DNA of 64,000 nt, from NCBI GenBank assembly GCA_016709005.1, contig JADJEU010000010.1, forward strand, positions 1-64,000. Direction: 5' to 3'. The notes under the pieces are model-generated. The model worked only from the letters and a program-made list of their open reading frames with translations, was not told the DNA's origin and did no database searches. The position numbers and the translations under genes were made by a program. The first letter of the stretch is position 1; each line of letters opens with the position of its first letter. This stretch comes from Crocinitomicaceae bacterium. GTDB taxonomy: Bacteria > Bacteroidota > Bacteroidia > Flavobacteriales_D > Crocinitomicaceae. Below, in pieces: positions 37,983-47,221 of this stretch.

Positions 37983-38474
37983 ATGTACAAAGTATTTATT
38001 GATAACAAATCGGTAATTTTTAAGGTTAAAGATGAGGGGCTGCTTAAAAAGGAGTTTCCTGACTATAAATATATTGAAGCTGCCGGCGGACTTGTGCAGC
38101 ATAACAATACGTTTCTCTTTATCAAAAGAAATGGTGTTTGGGATATTCCAAAAGGTAAACTGGACAAAGGTGAAACACCTGAACATGCGGCCGTTCGCGA
38201 AATAGAAGAAGAATGTGGTTTGGTAAAACCGGCCATTATCAGACATCTTGTTGATACCTGGCACACCTATGAACACAAAGGCAAGATGATATTGAAAAAA
38301 ACGTATTGGTACTGGCTGAAGGCCTCTGAAACCAAAATGAATCTGGTTCCGCAAACCGAGGAGGGAATTACCGAGGTGACACTTTTTAATCAAACCGAGT
38401 TTGCAAAGATAAAGGCAGATACTTTTTTGTCTATTCTTGAAGTAATTGAAGCACTGGAAAAAAAGATTCAATAA
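37983..38474 (+). CDS. Nudix hydrolase
   Basis: Cleaves a nucleoside diphosphate linked to another moiety. 163 residues from ATG 37983. The Nudix box is complete: G-x5-E-x7-RE-x-EE-x-G in GKLDKGETPEHAAVREIEEE followed by CGL (about 58-80). The first 50 residues form an extra N-terminal strand region (MYKVFIDNKSVIFKV), as in Bacteroidota relatives. A downstream WYWLKASETKM resembles the diadenosine/diphosphoinositol polyphosphate type, but the substrate is not certain. The start lies nine bases from the divergent pyrE start, so the two genes must share a very compact promoter region. Confidence 0.9.
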   Translation: MYKVFIDNKSVIFKVKDEGLLKKEFPDYKYIEAAGGLVQHNNTFLFIKRNGVWDIPKGKLDKGETPEHAAVREIEEECGLVKPAIIRHLVDTWHTYEHKGKMILKKTYWYWLKASETKMNLVPQTEEGITEVTLFNQTEFAKIKADTFLSILEVIEALEKKIQ

Positions 38475-38524
38475 TCTTGTTACTTTTCCAAACCAATGCA
38501 TTTTAGCATTAAATCAGATCAACT

Positions 38525-39079
38525 CTGGACCCAAAAAAAGAGACATATAAAAACGAAGACAGTGCTTTAGTAGCTGCTGCGCAAAAAGACAGAAATGCTT
38601 TTGCAGCAATCTATGACAAATACTTTGAGCGTATTTATCTTTTTATTTTTAAACGCGTGGGAGATGAAGATCTGGCAGGTGATATTTGTCAGGAGACGAT
38701 GTTAAAGGTGATGTTTAACATTACTAAATATGAAGATCGCGGAATTCCATTTTCAGCATGGCTGTATAGAATTGCATCAAATGAAGTGAATTTGTTTTTC
38801 AGACAGAAAAAGAAAAACACAACGGTTGAAGTGCAGGAAAAGCATCTGAAAGATTTGATGGAAGAGGGGAGTTTGGGAAAACTAGAAAGTGAAGAGGATC
38901 AGGAGAAATTAATTCAGATGATGTCTAAATTAAAACCAGAACAAACTGAGATTATTGAGCTTCGTTTTTTTCTTGAATATTCTTTCAAAGAAATTGCCGA
39001 CTTTTATAGTATCACGGAAGCAAATGCCAAAATGAGATTGTATCGCATTTTGGAAAAAATGAAAGAAGATTGGAATTGA
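38525..39079 (+). CDS. ECF-type RNA polymerase sigma-70 factor, CTG start
   Basis: Transcription initiation factor. From CTG 38525 it has 184 residues (DPKKETYKNEDSALVAAAQK...), the usual ECF length. Region 2 covers about 24-90 (NAFAAIYDKYFERIYLFIFK, DICQETMLKVM, IPFSAWLYRIASNEV). Region 4 covers about 130-180 (LKPEQTEIIELRFFLEYSFK). The first GTG, at 38657, would remove half of region 2, and an in-frame TAA lies a few codons before the CTG, so CTG is the best start although rare. A gene for a one-helix membrane protein begins four bases after its stop and is a candidate partner. Confidence 0.85.
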   Translation: MDPKKETYKNEDSALVAAAQKDRNAFAAIYDKYFERIYLFIFKRVGDEDLAGDICQETMLKVMFNITKYEDRGIPFSAWLYRIASNEVNLFFRQKKKNTTVEVQEKHLKDLMEEGSLGKLESEEDQEKLIQMMSKLKPEQTEIIELRFFLEYSFKEIADFYSITEANAKMRLYRILEKMKEDWN

Positions 39080-39083
39080 ATCC

Positions 39084-39344
39084 ATGAGAAAATATAAAGT
39101 AAATAGAACCGCTGAGCAAAAGATTCCATCAAAGGAAACGATTGAAAAGTATAAAAACTTTTCACAGCTTTCTCATGCTTATGATCATTATACCAAAAAG
39201 CCTAAAAAACCTTTGTATAAAGACAAACGCATGTTTTTGTTTATCCTTGTGATTGCTTTACTGGCTTACTTGCTTTCAGAGGCCGTGCAGGAAGAAAAGA
39301 AGGACAAAGACAAGGACAAAATTGAGATTCCAGCCAATCAGTAA
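39084..39344 (+). CDS. Small single-pass membrane protein, possible anti-sigma factor
   Basis: 86 residues: a basic N-terminal half (about 1-48, KKPKKPLYKDKR before the membrane), one transmembrane helix near 50-66 (MFLFILVIALLAYLLSEAV), and a short charged tail (EEKKDKDKDKIEI). By the positive-inside rule the N-terminus is cytoplasmic. It begins four bases after the sigma factor stop and so is co-transcribed. That position and topology fit an anti-sigma factor, but no zinc or anti-sigma motif is visible and the assignment is inference. Confidence 0.65.
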   Translation: MRKYKVNRTAEQKIPSKETIEKYKNFSQLSHAYDHYTKKPKKPLYKDKRMFLFILVIALLAYLLSEAVQEEKKDKDKDKIEIPANQ

Positions 39345-39414
39345 GCTCGTGTCTGCGCATTGACTTTTTTAGATTCTTTATTCCGGCAATAAATTTTTCA
39401 GAAAGGTGAACTGA

Positions 39415-39975
39415 TCAATTGGATTGTGTTTTTCTAAGTAATGCACAGATTTCTTTTTGTACACTTTTTCCTTTATCGTCATTGTAAAATTTCTGTAGGA
39501 CAAGATTTATATCATCAAACGATTTTTCTTCCTTTTTTAATTGAAGATAAATTTCCTGAAGTTCTGCGGGGCGTGGACCCCAATTGAAAAGTTCCTCTCC
39601 TTTATCATTGTAAACAATCAATTTTGGAATTGACTTTCCACCATTGGTAAGATACTGATTCATGAGATCTTCATTTTCATCACGCAGTTTCCATTCAAAT
39701 TGAATAAGCGGATTTAAGGCTGACATTTTATAAATGATGGGCAAGGAGTGAGCCGCATCGCCGCACCAGCCTTCGGTTAAAATTACCCAATGTTGTTTCG
39801 TTTTTATGCTGGAGATAACTTCAGTTGTTTCAGTTGAAAGAACGGCCGTTTTTAGCCAGCGCTGCATCCGTTGCAAATTAAGTTTTGTATAATTTACATA
39901 GAATTCAGAATGATTTGTTCCTGTAGTTTTATTCTCAGAAAGCAGTTTCTCAATCAATGTCAAATAGTCTTGCAT
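39415..39975 (-). CDS. Thioredoxin-family protein with a WCGDAAH motif
   Basis: Cytosolic 186-residue protein starting at ATG 39973-39975 (MQDYLTLIEKLLSENK). After a helical N-terminal region it has a thioredoxin-fold part: HWVILTEGWCGDAAHSLPII near 63-82, and the cis-proline region GKSIPKLIVYNDKGEELFNWG near 114. Only one cysteine is present where classical thioredoxins have CxxC, as is common for this Bacteroidota group. Reductase activity by the usual mechanism is therefore doubtful. It lies 72 bases downstream of the aldehyde dehydrogenase gene on the same strand. Confidence 0.8.
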   Translation of the reverse strand: MQDYLTLIEKLLSENKTTGTNHSEFYVNYTKLNLQRMQRWLKTAVLSTETTEVISSIKTKQHWVILTEGWCGDAAHSLPIIYKMSALNPLIQFEWKLRDENEDLMNQYLTNGGKSIPKLIVYNDKGEELFNWGPRPAELQEIYLQLKKEEKSFDDINLVLQKFYNDDKGKSVQKEICALLRKTQSN

Positions 39976-40046
39976 AATATTCTTTGACGCAAAGGTCTGC
40001 AATTTCTTACAGATGCTATTTGATTTAATTGATCAAGATTGAATTG

Positions 40047-41420
40047 CTAGTTTTTTACAACTATCAATTTGTCCTGAAGCATATCTTCAATCGAATATTT
40101 TATTCCACCAACACCTAAGCCTGATTGATCGCGGCCGGCAAAAGGCATCCAATCAACTCTAAATGCAGTGTGGTCATTTATCATTACCGCTGAAGCGTTT
40201 AGTTTACTGGCAATTTCTAATGCACCAGTTTGATTTTTTGAAAAGACAGCCGCTTGAAAATGATAAACTGTATCATTTGCTTTTTGAATCGCCTCCTCCA
40301 GATTTTGATATGAATAGAGTGCTACAACAGGTCCAAAAATTTCATGGGTGGAGATCTTTGATTTTTCCGATGGATTCAAAAGGATGGTGGGTTTGTAGCA
40401 CGATTCTAAAATTTGTTCACCGCCAGTTATTAGTAGTGCACCTTCTTGAATGGCTTCATTCATTCACTGATCAATACGCGTTAATTCTTGTTTTGAAATG
40501 AGGGGGCCAACTTCTGTTTCATCTGAAAGTTGATTTCCCACTCTCATTTTTTCTGCAGCAATTTTTAACTCATCGCAAAATTTTTCGAGATTGGATTCGT
40601 GAACATAAATGCGTTGTGTGGAAACACAAACTTGACCTGCATGGTAAAAAGATCCTTTTGCTAGTGCAGGAATCATTGAAGTAAAATCAGCATCTGCTTC
40701 AACAATAACTGGAGCAAGTCCACCGTGTTCCAAAGCACATCGAGTTCCAGGTGAAAGTTTTGATCGCAGATACCAGCCAATTTTTGCAGAGCCAATAAAG
40801 CTCATAAAATTGACGCGTGAATCACAAGCAAGTTTTTCTGCCAGGTGATTTTCGCAAATAAAAGATTGGCACCAGCCAGAAGGAATTCCTGCCTCTGAAA
40901 AAAGTTCAACCAATCGCAAGCACGAAAGCGGCGTGCGCAAATCTGGTTTTACAATTACCGGGCATCCCGCAGCAAATGCGGTTACAACTTGATGAACAAT
41001 TAAGTTCAGAGGATGATTGAATGCACTGATTGCAACGACTAAGCCAATGGGTTCGTTTAAAGTATAGGCTGTTCTGTTTTGTGAAGCAGCATTTAAGTTC
41101 ATCGGAATTTCTATTCCTGAAATCTGATCAATATAGTCTCTTGATAATTCAACGCCATTGATTGCACGCAGCACTTCAACACGCGAATCTGAAATTGGTT
41201 TTCCACCTTCACTTGCTGCAAGAATCGCAAGTTCTTCGATTTGCGTTTTCATCAATTCAATCAGCCTTGACAAAATTTTAATACGATCTTTTTTGGGGAG
41301 GCCTTGCGGAAATTGGTTAGATAAATTTTTACCGATCTGAATTTTCTGCTCCAGTGAATTTTCGTTTTCAAGTTCTACTGAACCAACAATGGAATGATCG
41401 AAGGGAGAAAGAATATTCAT
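40047..41420 (-). pseudogene. Aldehyde dehydrogenase family protein, interrupted by an in-frame TGA
   Basis: NAD(P)-dependent aldehyde dehydrogenase. The first part (40464-41420, 318 residues) has the cofactor and substrate regions: PIGLVVAISAFNHPLNLI, the catalytic Glu in CALEHGGLAPVIVE and the catalytic Cys in GQVCVSTQRIYV. The second part (40047-40463) has KSKISTHEIFGPVVALYSYQ and NDHTAFRVDWMPFAGRDQSG. They are in the same frame, separated only by TGA at 40464-40466. The join reads RIDQ-stop-MNEAIQEG, where relatives usually have Trp or an aliphatic residue, so a TGG-to-TGA change is likely. Without the stop the length is 457 residues, normal for the family. Aldehyde substrate unknown. Confidence 0.88.
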
Positions 41421-41426
41421 AACAGA

Positions 41427-41762
41427 CTAATAAACCATTATCTCTTTAGTCACAGAATCTACAACACCATCTAAATTGGTGACCCAAAGCGAAACATCAT
41501 AAAATCCAAACTCCTGATAGAGCATAGAATCATTTTGAGTAGTAGAATTGAACCCATTTCCAAAATTCCATTTCCATGAAATTGCGTTTTGTGAATTATC
41601 ATAAAAATAAATCCAGCAAGGTGAAACACAGCCACTGTTGGATGCATGAAAATCTGCAAAGGGGAGTGGTGCTGGTTCTTCTTTTTTACAGGAAAAAAAA
41701 GTAAGTGAAATCAAAAGTATTGCTGAGCTGATTAAGACACTATTTGATTTTATTTTTTGCAT
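41427..41762 (-). CDS. PKD-domain lipoprotein, 111 aa
   Basis: Lipoprotein signal at 1-25 with a lipobox-like TFFSCKKEE. The mature part is a single PKD domain: ADFHASNSGCVSPCWIYFYD, the core WKWNFGNGF, and the last strand YDVSLWVTNLDG. PKD domains mediate protein or carbohydrate contacts at the surface. It lies six bases after the DPP11-like gene and six before the aldehyde dehydrogenase gene, so all three are likely co-transcribed. Function unknown. Confidence 0.8.
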   Translation of the reverse strand: MQKIKSNSVLISSAILLISLTFFSCKKEEPAPLPFADFHASNSGCVSPCWIYFYDNSQNAISWKWNFGNGFNSTTQNDSMLYQEFGFYDVSLWVTNLDGVVDSVTKEIMVY

Positions 41763-41768
41763 GAATTG

Positions 41769-43905
41769 TTATCGGATGATATTCATCTCTTCAATCAAAT
41801 GACCTGCCTGACCATATTTATCAATCACCCAAAGCACGTAACGAATATCAACAACAATGTTACGGCAGCGTGATTCATCAAACATAAAATCACTCATGGT
41901 ACTTTCCCAGCTGCGATCAAAATTAATTCCGATTAAATTGCCTTCAGCATCAATCACCGGACTACCAGAGTTACCACCCGTAGTATGATTGGACGCAGTG
42001 AAGCAAACCCATAATTCTCCATCCTGGGTATAATCACCAAAATCTTTTTTGTTATACAATTCAATAAAGCGATCAGTTAGTTCAAAATCCGGATTTTTTG
42101 GATCATACTTCTGCATGATACCGTCAATGGTTGTAAAGTGCAAATATTTCATGCCGTCATAAGGTTGTGATCCGTCAATTTTTCCATATGCAATTCGCAT
42201 CGTTGAATTTGCATCTGACCACATTTTTCTGTCTGGAAACATAACCATCATGCCTTCCACATAACGTTGCATCAATTCATCCTCTTTAGTCATGAACGAT
42301 TTGTAATTGTTCTGAACATTGCTGTAATAGGCCATGTAAATATCGCGCGCAAATAAAATAGCCGGATCTTTTTGTAATTTCTTTGCAGACTTTGCTGTGA
42401 ATTTATTCAGCATGGTTGTTAGTTCATCATATTTTAAAATAACCGATTCTTCATAAATTTCAGTTTCAGTTTTTTCCCAGGTCTCTGTTAAACCACTGGG
42501 CAATAAATCAGTATTCACATAGCCTGCGTATAGTGGTGTCAGATCATGGAAAATAGAACGATCGAGATTTTTGTTATAGTCTTTAAAGAAACTTTTTGCA
42601 TTATTCAATAGGCCTTTAATGGTTTCCTCAAGTTTGCCTGAAGATTCCAATTCTTCATAACTAAAAGCTAGCTCATAAAAGTCAAATGCAAAGCTGATTG
42701 CCTCTGGTCCGTAGTAAAAATATTCAACAAACATGTTGCGCGCAAATTCATAACGACCGTTATCTGCCTGCAGTTTGTCCAGCTCATCAATCACCGTTCC
42801 GTATTTTGCTTTCCACTCAGTGCGCTCTGCTGCTTTTGCACGATACTCTTCTTCAAATGATATTTTTTTTCCAACAGCATCTAATTCTCGTAATCCGCCT
42901 AATTGACCAATCCATTTTTTCCAGCCGTTTGCAATGCTTGCCTGTTTGGCAGAATATTGGATTCGAATAGTATCATTTCCATTCATAGCAGGCTTCATCA
43001 AATCAAGTGTATGCTGACGCATGCTGATTGCGCGCAGGTGCTTCTGTTTCGATATAGAATTTGAGTTTGCTGGCGGTGTAATGTTGATCTGTATAGCCCG
43101 GGAATCCATAAACCATTGTGAAATCTCCAACTTGTTTTGGTTTAAGACTGATAGGTAATGAATGTGACGGTTTGTAGGGAACGTTATTTGCATTGTGTTT
43201 TGCAGGATTATTGTCTTTGTCTGCATAAATTCTGAATATAGAAAAATCTCCCGTATGTCTTGGCCAAACCCAGTTGTCTGTATCACCACCAAATTTTCCA
43301 ATGGCATTTGGAGGAGTTCCGACTAAACGTATATCATCATAATTTTGAGTGATCAACATGAAATATTCATTGCCTTGATTAAAGGGTTTTATTTTAGCAG
43401 CAAAACCACTTTTACCTTTTTCTTCTGCTTCAAGTGCGGCAATATTTTTTGCAATTTGTCCTTGTATTTCTTCCGCAGAACCATTTCTGTCGATGCCTTT
43501 GAAAACAGCCTCCGTAACGTCGCGAATTTCTTTGACGATGGTAACATTCAACCAGGGGCAAGGCAATTCTTCGCTCAGATTTTTAGACCAGAATCCGTTT
43601 GCCAGATAATCGTTTTCAATGGTCGAATGTTTTTGAATAGCGTCATAACCACAGTGATGATTTGTTAAGATTAATCCCTGATCTGAAACAATCTCAGCTG
43701 TGCAACCACCGTTGAATTGAATGACGGCGTCTTTCAGACTTGAGTTATTGGTTGAATAAATTTGTTCTTTAGTCATTTTCACACCGTAGGTCTGCATGTC
43801 AGAATAAAACATGTCAATCAGCGAAGGAATCCACATTCCCTCAACGGCACGAACAGGAAGAGAAACAAAGTAAACAGTAAGCAATACAAGCGATAATCTT
43901 TTCAT
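41769..43905 (-). pseudogene. S46 family dipeptidyl-peptidase (DPP11-like), frameshifted
   Basis: Periplasmic serine exopeptidase that releases dipeptides with an acidic second residue. Two frames (43003-43905 and 41769 to about 43030) join into 711 residues, the family length, if one T of the TT at 43028-43029 is removed (PARISMRQH). Signal peptide from MKRLSLVLL at ATG 43905. Catalytic triad positions are visible: His in LTNHHCGYDAI, Asp in DNWVWPRHTGDFSIFR, Ser in TTGGNSGSPVIDA. An Arg lies exactly 18 residues after that Ser (NFDRSWEST), as does Arg673 relative to Ser655 in Porphyromonas gingivalis DPP11, so acidic specificity is expected. Such enzymes support growth on proteins. Confidence 0.88.
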
Positions 43906-43932
43906 AAAATCAAACATAATTTCGACTACCTA

Positions 43933-43940
43933 CAAATATA
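43933..43940 (-). promoter_or_regulatory. -7 element upstream of the DPP11-like gene
   Basis: Minus strand TATATTTG, an exact TAnnTTTG match, 28 bases upstream of the ATG at 43905. A second exact match, TATGTTTG, lies at 43911-43918 but is too close to the start to serve unless the message is almost leaderless. No clear -33 TTG. Confidence 0.4.
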
Positions 43941-44023
43941 CTATTGTTTTGTGAAGAGGATTAACGAAATTTGGACTTTTGGACGAACGGCCAATTCACT
44001 GAAACAAATCAATTTAGAAATAG

Positions 44024-44530
44024 ATGAACTTCGAAAAATATATAGAGCAGGCTAAAAAATCAAAGTTTGGGTTATTTAAATTGAACCTCGGACTTGGCTT
44101 TATTATCCCCTTTAATAAACCACATCGCATTAAAATAAAAGCGATCAATGATGATCAGGTTCAAACGCATATTCCGTATCGTCGTAAAAATTTTAATCAC
44201 ATCAAAGGTATTCACGCATGTGGCTTAGCAACCGCTGCAGAGTTTGCATCAGGCTTTTTATTGCTCACTAAACTGGGTAGTAAAAAGTACAGATTGATTA
44301 TGGAATCAATTGAAATGAAATATCATTATCAGGCAAAATCAAATGTAACGGCCACTTTTTCAGCAAATGGAGATTGGCTTAAAAGTTCAGTTTTGGATCC
44401 GTTGACAAAAGCTGAAGCCGTTTATGTCAGATGCGAGATAAAATTAAAGGATGACCTCGGAAACCATGTGGCTACTGGTTATACCAACTGGCAGATTAAA
44501 GAATGGACAGCTGTAAAAACGAAACTTTAA
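44024..44530 (+). CDS. DUF4442 (hotdog-fold) protein
   Basis: Cytosolic 168-residue protein of the DUF4442 group, related to hotdog-fold acyl-CoA thioesterases. The central helix region NHIKGIHACGLATAAEFASG (near 58-77) is the family's core, followed by strands containing MEYHYQAKS-like sequence (KYHYQAKSNVTATFSANGDW) and the closing strands YVRCEIKLKDDLGNHVATGY. It may hydrolyse or bind an acyl thioester; the substrate is unknown. Stand-alone plus-strand gene diverging from the DPP11-like gene. Confidence 0.85.
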   Translation: MNFEKYIEQAKKSKFGLFKLNLGLGFIIPFNKPHRIKIKAINDDQVQTHIPYRRKNFNHIKGIHACGLATAAEFASGFLLLTKLGSKKYRLIMESIEMKYHYQAKSNVTATFSANGDWLKSSVLDPLTKAEAVYVRCEIKLKDDLGNHVATGYTNWQIKEWTAVKTKL

Positions 44531-44591
44531 TTCCCTTACTGTTCTTTTGTCAGATAAATAAGTTTAGCACACAACTTGCTATTTTTGGATT

Positions 44592-45311
44592 ATGGAAATA
44601 TTAAAATTCATTTTTGTTCTTGGAATCAACTTTTCAATTTTCGGTTTTATCTGGGGATTGATGATGCTTGTGATTCGTATGTTTAGAGCTCCTGGACAAC
44701 CCACGAATCAAGGGTTAGATTACACTTTGCGTATCGTAAAATATTTTTTGCTGGTGTCAGTCACTGCAAATTATATTGCAAAATTTCAAGGCAGTGATTT
44801 GGATACAAATGTCGGTTTGACAAATTTAATTGTGGGTACAATAGTCATGACATTGTACCTACTGGGCAAACTTCAAAATCGCGCGGTATTAAGTCAGCTG
44901 GGTCAGCATCCGCTATTCACAAGATTTGCTAATTCAGTTGATCCTAAAGTTGAGCGATTTTTATTGCTTGGATCGATCGCATATTTTGTGGCTTGTTTGA
45001 TTTATCCGCAAATGGTTGACAATAGATTGGTGAATTGGTTTACGGATTCGATTCAAAATATTTATGATACGCCAATTATTGGTTGGATATTTAGTGTGAT
45101 TGCTTTCTTTTTCCTGATCAGTATTTTGTTGCGTGCAGCCAATGTTATTGGAAGATTGCTGAATGGTCAGTCGATTACCAGTCCGGGCGTAAAAACAAAT
45201 TTTGGAAATCGTCAGAACCGATTTGACTCAACGCAATCCAATAACGATACAAATGGATTTGCAGACTACGAAGATGTCACAGACGAAGAAGATAAGACGA
45301 AGAATTCGTAA
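44592..45311 (+). CDS. Integral membrane protein, 239 aa
   Basis: About five hydrophobic segments (near 4-28, 46-63, 78-96, 122-140, 157-180), then a polar tail of about 55 residues rich in Asn, Asp and Thr (ending DYEDVTDEEDKTKNS). I recognise no family with a known function. TATTTTTG at 44580-44587 is an exact -7 motif but lies only five bases before the ATG, so if used the message would be nearly leaderless. The next gene follows after 30 bases and could share the transcript. Confidence 0.75.
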   Translation: MEILKFIFVLGINFSIFGFIWGLMMLVIRMFRAPGQPTNQGLDYTLRIVKYFLLVSVTANYIAKFQGSDLDTNVGLTNLIVGTIVMTLYLLGKLQNRAVLSQLGQHPLFTRFANSVDPKVERFLLLGSIAYFVACLIYPQMVDNRLVNWFTDSIQNIYDTPIIGWIFSVIAFFFLISILLRAANVIGRLLNGQSITSPGVKTNFGNRQNRFDSTQSNNDTNGFADYEDVTDEEDKTKNS

Positions 45312-45341
45312 GTTTAATAGTATCTTAAATTTATTTTGAAA

Positions 45342-45898
45342 ATGAAATTTTTAGTTCTCCTTACTTTTCTTTTTACAATACATTCTGCAAAGGCAGATGC
45401 TTGGGATCATTTGAATTTGAAGCAAGCGAAAGCGGCTCAAAAGTATCTGAAAAAGTATCCGTTCATCTACGATTATTGTGATTGCTGCAGCGGAGAAGTG
45501 TACCTCATGAAAGTACTGTCTTCTGAAATTGTGCCTTGCTATTGGGACACTGCACAGTACAGCGTTGCCACAAAAGTAGAGCGATTGACAATTATGGAAA
45601 ATTCAGGAACGGGCTTAATAATTATCATACCGGAGAAATTAGCGAAGAAGACAAATTTGTTAGTTATACAATTACCATGAATTATACGTTCGTCTTTGAT
45701 CCACGTATGAAGTGGGCGGTACCGTTTTTCAAAATCATTCCCTATTATTTAGATCACGTTTGCAAAGGAGCAACCGCATATCCAGATCCAACAGGTTCAG
45801 GTGTAAAAATCTCAAATGAGGATTATAAAGTCTGGTATGAAAAAAATATCAGACCTAAGAAACCGATCCAACAAGATCGTAATGATCAGCAGAAGTAA
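45342..45898 (+). pseudogene. Small exported protein, frameshifted
   Basis: Starts at ATG 45342 with a signal peptide (MKFLVLLTFLFTIHSAKA). The first frame contains a Cys-rich patch (YDYCDCCSGEVYLMKV), which could bind metal. It runs off at 45680, while the second frame (45536-45898) continues with GEISEEDKFVSYTITMNYTF and ends at QDRNDQQK. Adding one A at the AA of 45617-45618 joins them (GTGLNNYHTGEISEED) into 185 residues. The 3' end overlaps the convergent rimO gene by 44 bases. I recognise no family; the frame joining is supported by the length and composition rather than by a named homolog. Confidence 0.65.
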
Positions 45899-47162
45899 TT
45901 AATACATTTCTGAATTGACCAATTAGCTTTTTATCAGCTCCCTGAATAATCACTTCGTTATCTACTTCAGGTGAATCGTATTCTGTTCTGCCTAAAGTAT
46001 AATCGCCTTCAGTTTTATCAAAAAGAACTTTGAAAGTCTTACCAATTTTTTGCTGATTCAAATCGTACGAAATTCCCGATTGTAATTCCATGATGGCATC
46101 TGCACGCTCTTGTTTTACTTTTGCAGGCACATCATCTTTTAATGCAAATGCAGTTGTGTTTTCTTCGTGTGAATACGTGAAGATTCCTAGACGTTCAAAT
46201 TTAGAACGCTCTACCCAATCATACATTTCCTGAAAGTCTGCCTCTGTCTCACCCGGGAATCCAGAAATCAAGGTTGTTCTGATTCCGATGTCCGGCATTT
46301 TTTCACGAATTGATGCAACAAGTTCTTCTGTTTTTTCGCGCGTGGTTCCGCGCTTCATCGCTTTCAAAATTTTTGACGATCCATGTTGCAACGGCATATC
46401 CAAATAATTGCAGACATTGCTTCTGTCTTTCATCACATCTAAAACATCCATTGGAAATCCAGTTGGAAAGGCATAGTGCAAACGAATCCATTCAATGCCT
46501 TTGACATCTGAAAGTTTGTCAACCAACTCGGCAAGATTTCTTTTTTTGTAAATGTCCAATCCGTAATAAGTAAGATCCTGTGCAATCAAAATCAATTCCT
46601 TTACACCTTGTTCTGCCAATGAATTTGCATTGGAGATTAACTGATCCATCGGTGTCGAAACATGTTTACCACGCATCAAAGGAATCGCACAAAATGAACA
46701 TGGACGATCACATCCTTCTGCTATTTTAAAGTAGGCGTAGTGAGATGGTGTCGTCAATAAGCGTTCACCAACTAATTCTTTTTTGTAATCTGCTTTCAGC
46801 GTTTTTAGAAGACGTGGAAGTTCGCGTGTTCCAAAATAACCATCCACATCCGGAATTTCTTTTTCAAGTTCATCGCGGTAGCGTTCACTCAAACAACCTG
46901 TAACATAAACTTTATTTACAAGACCTTGATTTTTTGCTTCAGCATAACGAATGATAGTGTCTATTGATTCTTGCTTTGCGCTTTCAATAAATCCACACGT
47001 GTTGATGATCACAATTTCTGAATCATCTTCCTGTGCTTCGTGTTCAACCGTGAACTTGTTAGCTTTCAACTGCGCCATCATGACCTCAGAGTCAAAAATA
47101 TTTTTCGAGCATCCAAGCGTCACAACATTGACTTTATTTTTTTTAAGCGTTTTTGTTTTCAA
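45855..47162 (-). CDS. rimO: Ribosomal protein uS12 methylthiotransferase
   Basis: Radical-SAM enzyme that methylthiolates an Asp of ribosomal protein uS12. 435 residues. The N-terminal UPF0004 domain shows VNVVTLGCSKNIFDSEVMMA near 11-30 and NTCGFIESAKQESID. The radical-SAM CxxxCxxC is in AEGCDRPCSFCAIPLMRG. A C-terminal TRAM domain ends the protein. The GCSKN...DSEV motif separates it from MiaB. The start is TTG (47160-47162), with no ATG available before the conserved GCSKN segment. It lies 59 bases downstream of ftsY, a usual Bacteroidota order. Confidence 0.95.
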   Translation of the reverse strand: MKTKTLKKNKVNVVTLGCSKNIFDSEVMMAQLKANKFTVEHEAQEDDSEIVIINTCGFIESAKQESIDTIIRYAEAKNQGLVNKVYVTGCLSERYRDELEKEIPDVDGYFGTRELPRLLKTLKADYKKELVGERLLTTPSHYAYFKIAEGCDRPCSFCAIPLMRGKHVSTPMDQLISNANSLAEQGVKELILIAQDLTYYGLDIYKKRNLAELVDKLSDVKGIEWIRLHYAFPTGFPMDVLDVMKDRSNVCNYLDMPLQHGSSKILKAMKRGTTREKTEELVASIREKMPDIGIRTTLISGFPGETEADFQEMYDWVERSKFERLGIFTYSHEENTTAFALKDDVPAKVKQERADAIMELQSGISYDLNQQKIGKTFKVLFDKTEGDYTLGRTEYDSPEVDNEVIIQGADKKLIGQFRNVLITSADHYDLVGSVS

Positions 47163-47221
47163 AATCTTGACTTTTATTTGAAGCAGTATTTGTTTTTTTT
47201 GAACGGCATGCTAAGTTGTCT

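Noticed and set aside
37977..38501. N-terminal extension of the pyrE reading frame (to 389 residues)
   Set aside because: It runs antisense through the Nudix gene and has no resemblance to PyrE; the ATG at 37973 gives a normal 213-residue enzyme.
2476..40466. Use of TGA as a tryptophan codon (altered genetic code) to explain the in-frame TGAs
   Set aside because: TGA ends many intact genes at their natural length (for example the sigma factor, OsmC and the TauE/BamA ATGA overlap) and Trp is encoded by TGG throughout.
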